A stretch of 64,000 bases of DNA, taken from NCBI GenBank assembly GCA_964384945.1, contig CAYLMK010000002.1, positions 124,001-188,000 of the forward strand. The letters run 5' to 3'. The DNA is from S015-6 sp964384945. Lineage in GTDB: Bacteria > Desulfobacterota > DSWW01. This document shows, piece after piece, positions 1-8,691 of the stretch (position 1 is the stretch's first letter; each line of letters begins with the position of its first letter). The notes under the pieces are model-generated. The model worked only from the letters and a program-made list of their open reading frames with translations, ran no database searches and was not told the origin of the DNA. The position numbers and the translations under genes are program-made.

Positions 1-609
1 GTGAACTGCCTGATCTTCGACAACGAGGCCGCCGAGGGCGGCGCGCTGGCCGCCCGCTATGGGGCCGCGCTGACCCTGACGGGCTGCACCGTGGCGGAGA
101 ATTCGGCCTCCCGGGCATGGGCCCTGTACATCAGGCGGGCGAGCGTCATGATCGAGGACAGCATCCTTTGGAACAGCCAGCCCTCCGGGGATCCGATCGT
201 GATGGACTACGATCCGGACGAGGGGGAGCCCGAGCTGGAAGCCAAGACGGTCCTCTCCCTCTCCTACGTTTATCTCCAGGGGGGAACCGGCAGTGTCGCG
301 TTCACGGAAGACTGCTCGGAGAACCCGGACCGGTGCTACCTCGAGCAGGCGCAAGGGATCCTCGGCACGGATGCGGACCCGCTCTTCGCAACGCGCGTCC
401 AGGAGGGAACCGAGGAGGACGCGACGCAGGCCTTCTACCTGAGCCAGCCGGCCGCAGGGCAGGCCGTTCAGAGCCCCTGCGTGGATGCCGGCGGACGCAA
501 CGTCGAGCAGGCGGGCAGGGAGGACGGCACCACACGAACCGACGGCGTTGCGGATGAAGGCATCGTGGACCTGGGATATCACTATCCCGCAACCGGTTCC
601 CTGCCCTGA
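1..609 (+). CDS. Parallel beta-helix surface protein, C-terminal part (gene cut by window start)
   Basis: The window opens inside this gene, so the GTG at base 1 should not be taken as the true start. The visible 202 residues begin with short Gly/Ala/Cys-rich strands (ALTLTGCTVAENSA, VMIEDSILWN) that are typical rungs of a right-handed parallel beta-helix, as in Pmp-like and polysaccharide-lyase-like exoproteins. The end (SPCVDAGG, then DEGIVDLGYHYP) matches the terminal signature often seen in choice-of-anchor Q type beta-helix proteins. Four cysteines (CSENPDRCYLE and others) fit an exported, disulfide-bearing protein. No membrane segment or sorting tail follows the last repeat. Function is unknown; a secreted or outer-surface adhesin-like role is inferred from the fold only. 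Confidence 0.6.
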   Translation: MNCLIFDNEAAEGGALAARYGAALTLTGCTVAENSASRAWALYIRRASVMIEDSILWNSQPSGDPIVMDYDPDEGEPELEAKTVLSLSYVYLQGGTGSVAFTEDCSENPDRCYLEQAQGILGTDADPLFATRVQEGTEEDATQAFYLSQPAAGQAVQSPCVDAGGRNVEQAGREDGTTRTDGVADEGIVDLGYHYPATGSLP

Positions 610-612
610 CGT

Positions 613-641
613 TTGCCCTGACGGCAACGATCTGCTAGCAT
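613..641 (+). promoter_or_regulatory. Predicted sigma-70-like promoter for the cyclic-nucleotide-binding gene
   Basis: TTGCCC, a 17-base spacer and TAGCAT lie just after the preceding stop codon. Each hexamer matches four of six consensus bases and the spacing is ideal. Transcription would start near 648, leaving a leader of about 90 bases before the ATG at 739. A small stem (TTGCC/GGCAA) overlaps the -35 region. Confidence 0.35.
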
Positions 642-738
642 ACCCTTGCAGTGGCTCCCCGCACGGCTCTGCCCGTTTCACGGTTGTGCGGGATTCGTAT
701 TCCCTGCCTTCCCGCTTTTTCTCTGGAGGCCCCGCGTC

Positions 739-1250
739 ATGAAGCCCTTCGGACTGTCTCAAATGAAGATTCTCGAGGGAATGACGCCGGATGAGATCGA
801 GTCGATCCGGCGGTTCTGCGAGGAGGTGTTCTATCCGTTCGACACCCTGCTCGCCTTTGACGGCGAGGAGGCGAAGTACGTCTTCCTGCTGCGGAAGGGG
901 AGAACCGAGCTTGTGGCCCGGCACCCGAAGACCGGTCAGAAGATCGTGATCGCCAAGAAGGAGCCCGGCGAGACCATGGGGTTTTCCTCCCTGATCCAGC
1001 CCTATCAGATGGATTTCACGATCCGCTGCCTGGAAGACTGTCATCTCTACCGGATCCCCGGGCCCGTCTTGTCCAGGAATTCCGGCGGAACCCGAAGCTC
1101 TTCGAGAAGGTTCGGCACCGCATCGCGAAGCACGTCTTCCCGAATCTGGAGAAGGCCCTGGAGAGATTGCAGGAACAGGACCAGGGGAGCTGGTACCCTC
1201 AGGAGGAGGATCTGGGGCCCTCGGGGACGAAAGAAGGAGACATCCTGTAG
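739..1250 (+). pseudogene. Cyclic-nucleotide-binding (cNMP/CRP-type) sensor protein, interrupted by a frameshift
   Basis: The first 107 residues from ATG 739 read as a cNMP-binding beta-barrel (DTLLAFDGEEAKYVFLLRKGR, later PGETMGFSSLI and RCLEDCHLYRIP). Near 1056-1066 the same frame becomes Arg/Ser-rich noise. The continuation lies in the third frame from about 1062 (ARLVQEFRRNPKLFEK, then AKHVFPNLEKALERLQEQ) and ends at a TAG at 1248-1250. The switch falls in a C4G3C3 run, so a one-base deletion or a sequencing error is the simplest explanation; I see no slippery heptamer. The repaired protein would be about 170 residues: an effector-binding domain plus a helical tail, without a DNA-binding helix-turn-helix. 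It would thus be a sensor and not a CRP-like transcription factor. The GMC oxidoreductase follows 91 bases downstream. Confidence 0.65.
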
Positions 1251-1341
1251 CCATACGCGAGCCCAGGCAACGTGGACGCTCAAGCGGACGAAGGAATGCG
1301 AAGGACCGGATCGGGTCGGAAGCGAACAAGAAGGAGACACC

Positions 1342-2787
1342 ATGGGCACGTACCTGAGGAAGCAGGCTGACTTCGTAGTCGTCGGATCCGGGCCGGGAGG
1401 CGCTACGGCGGCCCGCCAGTTGGCGGAGGCGGGCAAGAAGGTCCTCCTTCTCGAGCGCGGCAAGGATCATCGCGGCACATGGTATTACGGCACCCACCTC
1501 GGCTGCCTGCTTTACTGCGACAAGATGGGCATGCTGATGACCCAGGAAGGCCTTCAGATCGTTCGCGGCATCATGACCGGAGGCTCGACGAACCTGTTCT
1601 GCGGATGTGCCTCTCCCCCGCCTTCCTGGCTCAAGAACCGTTACAAGATCAACCTCGATTCCTTTGTCCGGCAGACCGTCGAGGAGCTCGAGATCGCCCC
1701 CCTGCCGCGAGCGCTCTGGGGGCGGGCGACCCAGCGGGTCGAGGAGGCGGCGCGGGAGCTGGGCTACGCATGGGAGCCGCAGCCCAAGTTCATGAAGGTC
1801 AGCCGCGGCGAGCCGTTCGATTGCGGGGCCAAGTGCATGCTCGGCTGCCGCTGCGGGGCCAAGTGGACGGCGGCTGAATACGTGGACCAGGCGGTCCAAG
1901 CCGGATGCGAGATCCTCGAGGGGATGACCGTTACCGAGGTCCTCGTGAGCGGCGGGAAGGCGCAAGGGGTTGTGGCCAAGGTGTCCGGGGGCAAAGGCGT
2001 CCTCCGGGTGGAGGCGCCGACCGTGATCCTCGCGGCCGGCGGGATCGGTTCGCCGATCATCCTACAGCACTCCGGGGTGCCGGAGGCCGGGCGCGGCATG
2101 ACCATGGACACGACCGTGATGGTGTGCGGGGAGTCCCGGAGCGAGGGCATGCACATGGATCCTCCGATGGCCGTCTCATACTGCGACGACGAGAACGGAT
2201 ACATGCTGAGCACGCTGATCGATCCCTGGCTCCTCTACCCGCTGATCCATGCCTGGCACGGGCCCAGGAACCCGCTCCGGTTCCTGCGATACGGAAAGAC
2301 CCTGGGCATCATGATCAAGCTGAAGGACGAGATCTCGGGCGGCATCAGCGTGGAGGGCAAGATCTCCAAGCCCATGACCGACCGCGACCGCTGGCGCCTG
2401 AACCATGCCTCCAACGTCGCCAGGAAGATCCTCATCCGGGCGGGCTGCAAGCCGGACTCGGTATTCGTGGGGCCTCTTCGGGGAACGCACCCGAGCGGCA
2501 CCGTCCGTATCGGCGAGATCCTCAGCAGCCGGCTCGAAAGCCCGATCCAGGGGTTGTACGTGAGCGACGCAAGCTGCTTCCCCGAGGCCCTGGACCGGCC
2601 CACCGTCCTGACCCTGATCGCCCTGTCGAAGAGGCTCGCCAAGGACCTCCTGGAAAAAGACAAGGCCAACGCCAGGCCCGGACCCAAGACCTCTGCCGAC
2701 AAGGCGCCTCGAAAGAGGAAAAAGAAGTCCGCGGACGGGGCCAAGCCCCCGCCGGGGGAAGAGCCCTCCGAGGACGCCTCCGTCTAG
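1342..2787 (+). CDS. GMC-family FAD-dependent oxidoreductase
   Basis: 481 residues from ATG 1342, which has AAGGAG five bases upstream; the same open frame runs further back, but that part belongs to the broken upstream gene. The N-terminus has the FAD-binding motif VVGSGPGGATAARQLAEAG (about residues 13-31) followed by LLLERG. A Cys-rich stretch at about 160 (CGAKCMLGCRCGAK) is characteristic of the deltaproteobacterial/archaeal branch of the family. The C-terminal GMC domain carries GTHPSGTVRIG and GLYVSDASCFPEALDRPT, with the family's His. The family oxidises alcohols or aldehydes using FAD; the substrate here is unknown. The last 35 residues are a Lys/Arg/Pro-rich, probably disordered tail. 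No signal peptide is visible, so it is probably cytoplasmic. Confidence 0.85.
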   Translation: MGTYLRKQADFVVVGSGPGGATAARQLAEAGKKVLLLERGKDHRGTWYYGTHLGCLLYCDKMGMLMTQEGLQIVRGIMTGGSTNLFCGCASPPPSWLKNRYKINLDSFVRQTVEELEIAPLPRALWGRATQRVEEAARELGYAWEPQPKFMKVSRGEPFDCGAKCMLGCRCGAKWTAAEYVDQAVQAGCEILEGMTVTEVLVSGGKAQGVVAKVSGGKGVLRVEAPTVILAAGGIGSPIILQHSGVPEAGRGMTMDTTVMVCGESRSEGMHMDPPMAVSYCDDENGYMLSTLIDPWLLYPLIHAWHGPRNPLRFLRYGKTLGIMIKLKDEISGGISVEGKISKPMTDRDRWRLNHASNVARKILIRAGCKPDSVFVGPLRGTHPSGTVRIGEILSSRLESPIQGLYVSDASCFPEALDRPTVLTLIALSKRLAKDLLEKDKANARPGPKTSADKAPRKRKKKSADGAKPPPGEEPSEDASV

Positions 2788-2816
2788 CCGCCCGGCGGCG
2801 GATTCCCGTCCTCCCC

Positions 2817-2845
2817 TTGTGAATCCACTCCGAGCGGCCTAGAAT
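2817..2845 (+). promoter_or_regulatory. Predicted promoter of the AmpG-like transporter gene
   Basis: TTGTGA, a spacer of exactly 17 bases and TAGAAT (five of six matches to TATAAT). Transcription would begin near 2852, giving a leader of about 30 bases that contains the AAGGAG of the transporter gene. Confidence 0.5.
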
Positions 2846-2881
2846 GCCCGGCAATTCCGAAGTCGGGAAAGGAGCCGGGCA

Positions 2882-4339
2882 TTGCATCCGCTGCGCAGCC
2901 CCCTCGTCTGGTGCGCCACCACCTATTTCGCCGAGGGGTTTCCCTATTCGCTCGTCCGGCAGATCTCCTCGGTCTATTTCAAGGATCACCAGGCCTCCCT
3001 CCCCGCAATCGGCATGACCTCGCTTTACGGCCTTCCCTGGACCCTCAAGTTCCTCTGGGCGCCCTATCTGGACCGTTACGGAACCAAGCGGAAATGGATC
3101 CTGGCCCTCGAATGCCTGCTGTGCCTGTTCATCCTGGCCTTTGCCGGCACGAGCCATACGGCGGCCGCGCTCAGGGCGGGCGCCATGCTCTTCATGCTGA
3201 TCGCCGTCCTGGCGGCCACCCACGACATCGCCATCGACGGCTACTACCTGGAGGCCCTCGATCGGAAGGGGCAGGCCCGGTTCGTGGGCTACCGGGTGAT
3301 GGCCTATCGAATCGCCCTGATCGCCGGCGCCGGCGGCATCGTCACCCTTTCGCATTACCTCGGGTGGGCCATGGCCATGGCCGGGGCGGCGCTCGTTCTG
3401 CTTCTCCTCTTCCTCTACCATGCCTTCTTCCTGCCCGCTGCCGAAAAGGAGACCCTGCCGATCCGCGCCCTCCTCACCGAGAGCAGCGCGAGGCGCGCCG
3501 CGGGCGCCGGCCTGGCGGCCCTCCTCGTCACGGGAGGCATCTTTCTGTGCAGAGACCGGCCGTCCGTGGCCGGCCTCCTCGACGCCATGGGCAAGGTCCT
3601 TCCGCCCGCCGGCTGGGTGAGCGTTGCGCTTTTGGCAGCCCTTGTCGTCCTTCTGGTCTTGCGCAACCGGATTCGCAGGCGCTTGTTTGGGTCCGGGTCG
3701 TTCTATGCCAATGCCTTCCTCGCCTTCCTCGACCAGGAACGCATCGGATGGGCCCTCGCCTTCATCGTGCTCTACCGTACCGGCGAATCCCTGCTGGCGG
3801 CCATGACGGCCCCGTTCCTGCTCGATCTCGGCATCAACAAGGCGCAATACGGAGTCCTCTCCGGGACCTTCGGGATCCTCTTCTCCATCCTCGGCGCCCT
3901 GACAGGCGGCGCATGCATCGCCCGGTACTCTCTCGCGAAGACCATCTGGCCCTTCACGCTCGCCCAGAACCTGACCAACCTGGTCTACATGGCCCTGGCT
4001 TACGCCTACCGTTCCCTCCTCCTGCCGGAACGGGCGGCCGGGGAGGTCTCGCTCTTCGTGGTGGGAGGCGTTCACTGCTTCGACCAGTTCGCCGGGGGGC
4101 TGGGAACGGCCGTCTTCTCGTTCTACCTCATGCGCTGTTGCCGGACCGAGTTCAAGGCCTCTCACTTCGCGATCGTCTCCGGGATCATGAGCGTGGGCGG
4201 AATCGTTTTCGGCATGACCAGCGGCTTTCTCGCCTCCTGGCTCGGCTACTGGCGGTTCTTCGGCCTGAGCTTCCTGGCCTCCCTCCCCGGCATGTGCCTG
4301 ATCGGCTGGATCCCGTTCCTGAAAGAGAACCCCGAATGA
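2882..4339 (+). CDS. Major facilitator superfamily transporter, AmpG/PAT-like
   Basis: 485 residues, strongly hydrophobic, with about 12 predicted membrane helices. The start is a TTG preceded by AAGGAG at a spacing of seven. The opening (WCATTYFAEGFPYSLV) and the stretch AIDGYYLEALDRKGQ, followed by FVGYRVMAYRIALIAG, are typical of AmpG/PAT-type MFS members, which import muropeptides in enterobacteria or act as acetyl-CoA-type transporters elsewhere. The membrane-proximal LDRYGTKRKW after helix 2 fits the MFS loop motif. The substrate cannot be assigned from sequence; a cell-wall-derived metabolite is one possibility. It has its own promoter and no obvious operon partner. Confidence 0.8.
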   Translation: MHPLRSPLVWCATTYFAEGFPYSLVRQISSVYFKDHQASLPAIGMTSLYGLPWTLKFLWAPYLDRYGTKRKWILALECLLCLFILAFAGTSHTAAALRAGAMLFMLIAVLAATHDIAIDGYYLEALDRKGQARFVGYRVMAYRIALIAGAGGIVTLSHYLGWAMAMAGAALVLLLLFLYHAFFLPAAEKETLPIRALLTESSARRAAGAGLAALLVTGGIFLCRDRPSVAGLLDAMGKVLPPAGWVSVALLAALVVLLVLRNRIRRRLFGSGSFYANAFLAFLDQERIGWALAFIVLYRTGESLLAAMTAPFLLDLGINKAQYGVLSGTFGILFSILGALTGGACIARYSLAKTIWPFTLAQNLTNLVYMALAYAYRSLLLPERAAGEVSLFVVGGVHCFDQFAGGLGTAVFSFYLMRCCRTEFKASHFAIVSGIMSVGGIVFGMTSGFLASWLGYWRFFGLSFLASLPGMCLIGWIPFLKENPE

Positions 4340-4658
4340 CGAAGCCTTCTCCATCGCCTGACGGCCCGGGCGATTCCGGCCGCCCGGCACGTCCGCCCCG
4401 CGGCCTTGCCACGCCCCCCTTCATGGACTATCCTGGTGGCCGACCCGGGCGGAAAGGGACCGGATCCGACGCAGGCCTATCCGCCGCGGCTGCGCCGCGG
4501 GCAAAGCGGCGAGATTGCTCGCCGCGGCGACCGTCGGATCGAGCCGCCTCAGGGACGGCGTTACAGGCCGGCCTCAGGCGGCGGCTGGAACCGCGGAGGA
4601 TGGCACGGCGCGAACCGTCCGAGACATCCCGGCAATCACCCGGTAACGGAACCCAGCG
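4340..4658. other. Intergenic region with GC-rich hairpins, no gene seen
   Basis: This 319-base stretch separates the transporter from the radical SAM gene. It contains an 8-bp perfect stem with a four-base loop (arms at 4506-4513 and 4518-4525) and a second CCGCGG-based palindrome just upstream (about 4487-4500). There is no T-tract, so neither is a convincing intrinsic terminator. I see no coding pattern, and no clear promoter for the downstream gene. Confidence 0.4.
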
Positions 4659-5561
4659 ATGCTCTACGTCGAACCCATCTACCGGCCCCCCTCCGAGGCG
4701 GGCAGCCTTCTCGTCCAGGCCACGATCGGCTGCTCGAGCGCGGCGCAGGGGCACTGCTACTTCTGCGGCTCCTGGCTGATCGATCGCGAAATCCCCCGGA
4801 AGAAGTTCCGGGTTCGTCCGGCCAAGGAGGTCCTGCGGGACCTGGACGAGGCCCGGCAGCAGATGGGTCCGGGCGTCCGGAGGATCTTCCTGCTCGACTC
4901 CAACGCCATGATCATGCGGGCCGCCGCGCTGGAAGAGATCAGCCGCCACGCTTACGCGCTCTTCCCCTCCCTCGAGCGGGTGAGCGTCTATGCCTGCGCG
5001 GGCGACATCCTGCGCAAGTCCGATGAAGATCTCAAAAGCATACGAAGGGCCGGCCTCTCGCTGCTCTACGTCGGGCTGGAGAGCGGCAACGAGGAGGTGC
5101 TCAAGCTGCACAACAAGGGAAACACCGCCGAAGAGACCGTCCGGGCATGCGCCCGCGCCGCGGAGGCCGGCTTCGAGATCTCCATCACGGTCATCCTCGG
5201 GCTGGGCGGCCGGAGGCGCAGCCTTGCCCATGCCAGGGACACGGGAAGCATCCTGTCCAGGATTCAGCCTGACTACCTCGGGGCCCTCACCCTGATGGTG
5301 GTCCCCGGGGTGCCGGTCGAGAAATGGATCGCCCGCGGGGAATTCGAGCTGCTCTCCCAGGAGGAGATCATCGATGAACTTGAAGAGATGCTGAAGGCCA
5401 TCCGTGCGGACCGGCCGATCGTCTTCCGCACGAATCACGCATCCAACTATCTGCCCCTTCGGGGAACCCTGCCCCGGGACAAGGAGCGTCTGCTCCAGGT
5501 CATCCGCGAGGCACGCGAGCGAAGAGTTCCCCTCCGGCCCGAGCACATGCGAGGACTCTAG
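4659..5561 (+). CDS. Radical SAM protein with an atypical CX7CX2C cluster motif
   Basis: 300 residues. The [4Fe-4S]-binding cysteines appear as GCSSAAQGHCYFC (about residues 25-37), i.e. CX7CX2C in place of the canonical CX3CX2C. Supporting family features are the FRVRPAKEVLRDLDEA helix after the cluster, the strand FLLDSNAMIM, the SAM-binding VGLESGNEEVLKLHNKG and the strand ITVILGLGG. This pattern resembles the HemN-like/B12-independent radical SAM proteins of anaerobes, whose reactions are unknown. The ATG at 4659 has only a weak ribosome site (GGTAACGGA). The stop is followed after 49 bases by the acyltransferase start, so the two are probably co-transcribed. Confidence 0.75.
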   Translation: MLYVEPIYRPPSEAGSLLVQATIGCSSAAQGHCYFCGSWLIDREIPRKKFRVRPAKEVLRDLDEARQQMGPGVRRIFLLDSNAMIMRAAALEEISRHAYALFPSLERVSVYACAGDILRKSDEDLKSIRRAGLSLLYVGLESGNEEVLKLHNKGNTAEETVRACARAAEAGFEISITVILGLGGRRRSLAHARDTGSILSRIQPDYLGALTLMVVPGVPVEKWIARGEFELLSQEEIIDELEEMLKAIRADRPIVFRTNHASNYLPLRGTLPRDKERLLQVIREARERRVPLRPEHMRGL

Positions 5562-5610
5562 CACCCATGGCGACCCCGTTCCCCTTTCCGGTTCCATCGC
5601 AAGGACGGCC

Positions 5611-6411
5611 GTGAAGGACGAGAAGAAGCTCCCGTGGAATCGTATCATCAACAAGGCCCTGGTGCGCCTGGCCGCTTACACGGTCCCGTACCTTTATTTC
5701 GCCTATTTCTGGTTCGTCTGGGCCACCAGCCGGATCATTGACCTGACCTCTCCGCTCGATGAGGAACTCCGCGAGCACGACCGGGGACTCGTCGCGGCCG
5801 TGTGGCACCAGGACGTGCTCTGCGTGCCCTGGGTTTACAGAAGGCTTCATCCGCACACGATCGCCAGCGTGGGGGATTCGGGCGAGGTGATCACGCGCCT
5901 GCTCAGGCTCTGCGGATACACGGTGTTCCGCGGGGGCTCGAGCAAGAGGGAAAGCCGCAGGAAGAAGGTGCTCGGGGAGTTCATCCAGCACCTCCGGACG
6001 GCCGACAGGCCCGTCGTGGGGATCACGGTGGACGGCTCTTCCGGGCCGGCCTACCGAATGAAGACGGGCGCGATCGTGATGGCCATGAAAATCGAGGCGC
6101 CTGTCTTTGTGGTCCGCATCTGGAGCAAGAGACGCATCCTGCTCAGGACGTGGGACCGGATGATGCTGCCTCTGCCCTTCAGCGAGATCGTCATCCTGGC
6201 GCGAGGGCCGTATCCCCTGCCGGATCGTATCGAGGACAAGGAGGTCTTCAAGCGGTTCCATCTCTTTGTGGAGGACCGGCTGCTGGCCGCAACCCACGAG
6301 TGCTTCGCCATGCTGGACCGACACATCGACCCGGATCTCCTGGCCCTTTTTCCCGAAGGCTGGCATCCGGATCCGCCGGGGAAGGAACCGGCCCTGAGAG
6401 GAAACGCCTAG
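5611..6411 (+). CDS. Lysophospholipid acyltransferase-like protein (DUF374)
   Basis: 266 residues from GTG 5611, which has AAGGAC ten bases upstream; the open frame extends further back but overlaps the preceding gene and loses family similarity. A hydrophobic N-terminal segment (VRLAAYTVPYLYFAYFWFVW) should anchor it in the inner membrane. AAVWHQDVL stands in for the acyltransferase HX4D region, and ITVDGSSGPAYRMKTGAI is the DUF374 signature seen in acyltransferases near lipid A and Kdo genes. Likely role: acyl transfer to a glycerolipid or lipid A-type acceptor at the cytoplasmic membrane. No lipid A genes lie nearby. The stop codon TAG abuts the start region of the next gene (translational coupling likely). 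Confidence 0.8.
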   Translation: MKDEKKLPWNRIINKALVRLAAYTVPYLYFAYFWFVWATSRIIDLTSPLDEELREHDRGLVAAVWHQDVLCVPWVYRRLHPHTIASVGDSGEVITRLLRLCGYTVFRGGSSKRESRRKKVLGEFIQHLRTADRPVVGITVDGSSGPAYRMKTGAIVMAMKIEAPVFVVRIWSKRRILLRTWDRMMLPLPFSEIVILARGPYPLPDRIEDKEVFKRFHLFVEDRLLAATHECFAMLDRHIDPDLLALFPEGWHPDPPGKEPALRGNA

Positions 6412-7221
6412 TTGCAGATGCGTCGAGCCCTTTCTGCCGTGTTGGGTGCCCTGCTGCTGGGCTGCGCGGCCGGCCCTCCCGGCGCCCCGCATCCGGGTCA
6501 TGGGCTCGTCCTGCATACCGCGGAACCATCTGCCGAGGCGCAGGCGATCGCCCGGGAGGCGCAGGATTTCCTCGCGGACCTGGGCCGCTACCTCCGTCTC
6601 GACGTTCCGCCCGCACACCTTCTGAGGATCTACCATTACCCGAACCGCTGGGCCCTGTGGCGGCATCTGAACCGGCAGGCCCCTGCCCATCGTTGGAAGC
6701 GGGGCGTGTGCTACGAAACCGAGGCGTTCTACGTGGTCACCCTCTCCGGAGAACCGGGCGGCAGGGGCTTTCAAGAGATCCTGCGGCACGAGCTCGCCCA
6801 TTACCTCCTGGCGGTGCACTTCTGGGACATACCGCCCTGGATCGACGAGGGTTTCGCCCAGATCGCGGCGTGCGGACCTCCCTTCCCGCATCTTGAGGAC
6901 GATCTCAGGAGGGCGGCTCAGCAGGAGGCGCGGCGGGACGGCGTGCAGCGATGCCGGGAGCTCCTGCTGATCCCGGCCGGCGGGACGCTGACAGCGTCCC
7001 GGTACCGCCTCGCCTGTGCGCTCGCCGCCTCTCTGTTCGACCGCTCGCCGCAGGCCGCGCCGAGGTCCCTGATCCGCTTTCTCGGGCAGAGCCGTGACGA
7101 CGCCCCTGCGGAAGAGGCCTTCCGGACAAGCTGGGGAGTCTCCATGGACGAGGCCTGCCTGCAAATGGCAGCGTGGGCCGAAGATGAGGAGCGGGAGGGC
7201 GAACGCCGAGCGGGGAACTGA
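6412..7221 (+). CDS. Lipoprotein with a gluzincin (HExxH) metallopeptidase-like domain
   Basis: 269 residues from TTG 6412; an in-frame ATG at 6418 is an equally good start. The N-terminus (RRALSAVLGALLLGC) is a lipoprotein signal with lipobox LLGC, so the mature protein would be lipid-anchored in the envelope. The catalytic pattern is HELAHYLL (HExxH) followed 18 residues later by the glutamate in WIDEGFAQ, the zinc-ligand spacing of gluzincins (peptidase MA-like). Both zinc histidines, the catalytic Glu and the third ligand are present, so it should be active. Substrate unknown. It directly follows the DUF374 gene without a gap, suggesting one envelope-related transcription unit. Confidence 0.75.
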   Translation: MQMRRALSAVLGALLLGCAAGPPGAPHPGHGLVLHTAEPSAEAQAIAREAQDFLADLGRYLRLDVPPAHLLRIYHYPNRWALWRHLNRQAPAHRWKRGVCYETEAFYVVTLSGEPGGRGFQEILRHELAHYLLAVHFWDIPPWIDEGFAQIAACGPPFPHLEDDLRRAAQQEARRDGVQRCRELLLIPAGGTLTASRYRLACALAASLFDRSPQAAPRSLIRFLGQSRDDAPAEEAFRTSWGVSMDEACLQMAAWAEDEEREGERRAGN

Positions 7222-7229
7222 GGGGCCCT

Positions 7230-8663
7230 TCAGGCGGCAGGCAGGCCCTTGAGGATCCTGCGGTTCCCCTCCCGCGCGCGCTGCTTGATCTTTTCGATCG
7301 TGATCCAGGGCTCGGGCAACACGGAGGCCGCAAAAAAGCTGTTGTTGTGCAGCAGCGGCTCGTCCTCTGCGGGTTCCGCCTCCTGCCCTCCCGTCTTTCC
7401 GTCCGGCGTGCCCGGAATCGGGCTGAACTCCGAAAGCCGCACCTGAATGCCGCACCGGTGAACAAAACGGATGGACGCCAGCACCTCGTCCGGGGACTGC
7501 CCGGGCATGCCTACGAGCAGGTAGGCTGCCACCTCCCTGCCGGTGAATCCGGCCTCCTTCAGGGCCTCCACGGCCGCCTCGAAGGCCTCGTTGGTGATCT
7601 TGCCCCCGGTGCGCGCCTGCCCCCCGGGGTCGGCCGTCTCCAGCCCGAGTCGCACCGTTTGAAATCCTGCGCGGTACATCCGACGGGCCGCCTCCCGGGT
7701 GACCTCGGCTGCGTGCAGTCCGTTCGGCGTGTGAAAGACGCACCGAAGGCCGCGCCGCAGGATTTCCTCGACGAGCGGGTACAGGTGCCTCTCCGGCCGA
7801 AAGAGCAGGGCGTCGTCGAAGAAAACGACGTGCCGGATGCCGTGCCTGCGGGTGTAGTGGCCGATTTCGTCGGCCACGCTCCCGGCGGATCTTCTCCGGA
7901 AGACCGGGTGCAGTCGGTGCGAGGCGCAGTAGGTGCACCGATACAGGCATCCTCGGGACGTCTCGATGCCGATGTAGCCGGGCGGCGGCCGGCCCTGCCA
8001 CCGGAGTTCGTGGGCGGGCATGGGCAAGGCGTCCAGGTCCGCGGGGGCCCCTGCCTCCATCCGGACGCGCGAGGCCGGCCGCCCCTTGCCGGGACCGGCG
8101 ACGCGCGGCGCGGCCAGGGCGTGCTCGACCAGTTCCAGGATCGCTTCCTCCGCCTCGCCTTCCACGACCCAGCCGGCACCGGACCACCGGCAGGCATGCT
8201 CCGGGCAGAGGCTGGCATACGTGCCCCCCAGGATCAGCGGAACCCCGGGCCAGCGCTTACTGAGCCGCCGGATGACCTCGAACACCCCCGGGTACCAGTA
8301 CGTCATCGACGAGGTCACGAGCACGAGGTCCGGCCTGTCCATGCGCGAGAGCCGTCCGAGGAACTCCGGCATCGCCATGCCGTACCTTCCGTATCGCCTC
8401 GGCACGGACAGGAGTGCGCCCGGCTTGGGGATGTGCGTTTTATAGAACTTGCCTCTCCCGTCCGTCCGGGCCTTCACCGCAGCGCCGCCCAGGCAGTCCA
8501 GAAGCTCAATCCGGAAGGCCGCCCGCCGCAGGACCGCCCCGATCGAGAGCAGGCCGAGCGGCTCGCACCAGAGATTGAAGGCGGCGAAATCGTAGATCCA
8601 TGGATTGACGAGCAGCACGTGGGGACGGGACGGCAAGGCTTCGCTCCACCGTACGAGGTGCAT
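7230..8663 (-). CDS. B12-binding-domain radical SAM enzyme
   Basis: 477 residues from ATG 8663; an extension to 8711 is open but adds residues unlike the family. The N-terminal half (VLLVNPWIYDFAAFNLWCEPLG, then LVLVTSSMTYW, LILGGTYASL and VEGEAEEAI) is the cobalamin-binding Rossmann-like fold, without the DXHXXG base-off motif. The radical SAM core begins with TSRGCLYRCTYC (CX3CX2C) and continues with FFDDALLFRPE and VRLGLETADPGGQ. The C-terminal part has LSEFSPIPGTPD, common in MiaB/B12-radical SAM proteins. Enzymes of this class methylate or rearrange unreactive carbons; the substrate is unknown. The gene is divergent from DUF362 and its 5' end almost meets that gene's promoter. Confidence 0.8.
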   Translation of the reverse strand: MHLVRWSEALPSRPHVLLVNPWIYDFAAFNLWCEPLGLLSIGAVLRRAAFRIELLDCLGGAAVKARTDGRGKFYKTHIPKPGALLSVPRRYGRYGMAMPEFLGRLSRMDRPDLVLVTSSMTYWYPGVFEVIRRLSKRWPGVPLILGGTYASLCPEHACRWSGAGWVVEGEAEEAILELVEHALAAPRVAGPGKGRPASRVRMEAGAPADLDALPMPAHELRWQGRPPPGYIGIETSRGCLYRCTYCASHRLHPVFRRRSAGSVADEIGHYTRRHGIRHVVFFDDALLFRPERHLYPLVEEILRRGLRCVFHTPNGLHAAEVTREAARRMYRAGFQTVRLGLETADPGGQARTGGKITNEAFEAAVEALKEAGFTGREVAAYLLVGMPGQSPDEVLASIRFVHRCGIQVRLSEFSPIPGTPDGKTGGQEAEPAEDEPLLHNNSFFAASVLPEPWITIEKIKQRAREGNRRILKGLPAA

Positions 8664-8691
8664 CCAGCATAGCACATCGCAGCCTGCTTCG

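Noticed and set aside
646..2787. A single 713-residue open frame joining a cNMP-binding part to the GMC oxidoreductase
   Set aside because: The middle (about 1066-1340) is Arg/Ser-rich non-coding-looking sequence; the GMC gene has its own ribosome site and start at 1342, and the cNMP part continues in another frame.
5500..8187. Minus-strand open frame of 895 codons
   Set aside because: It is antisense to the acyltransferase, protease and radical SAM genes, is Arg/Gly/Pro-rich, and shows no motif; it is a GC-bias shadow.
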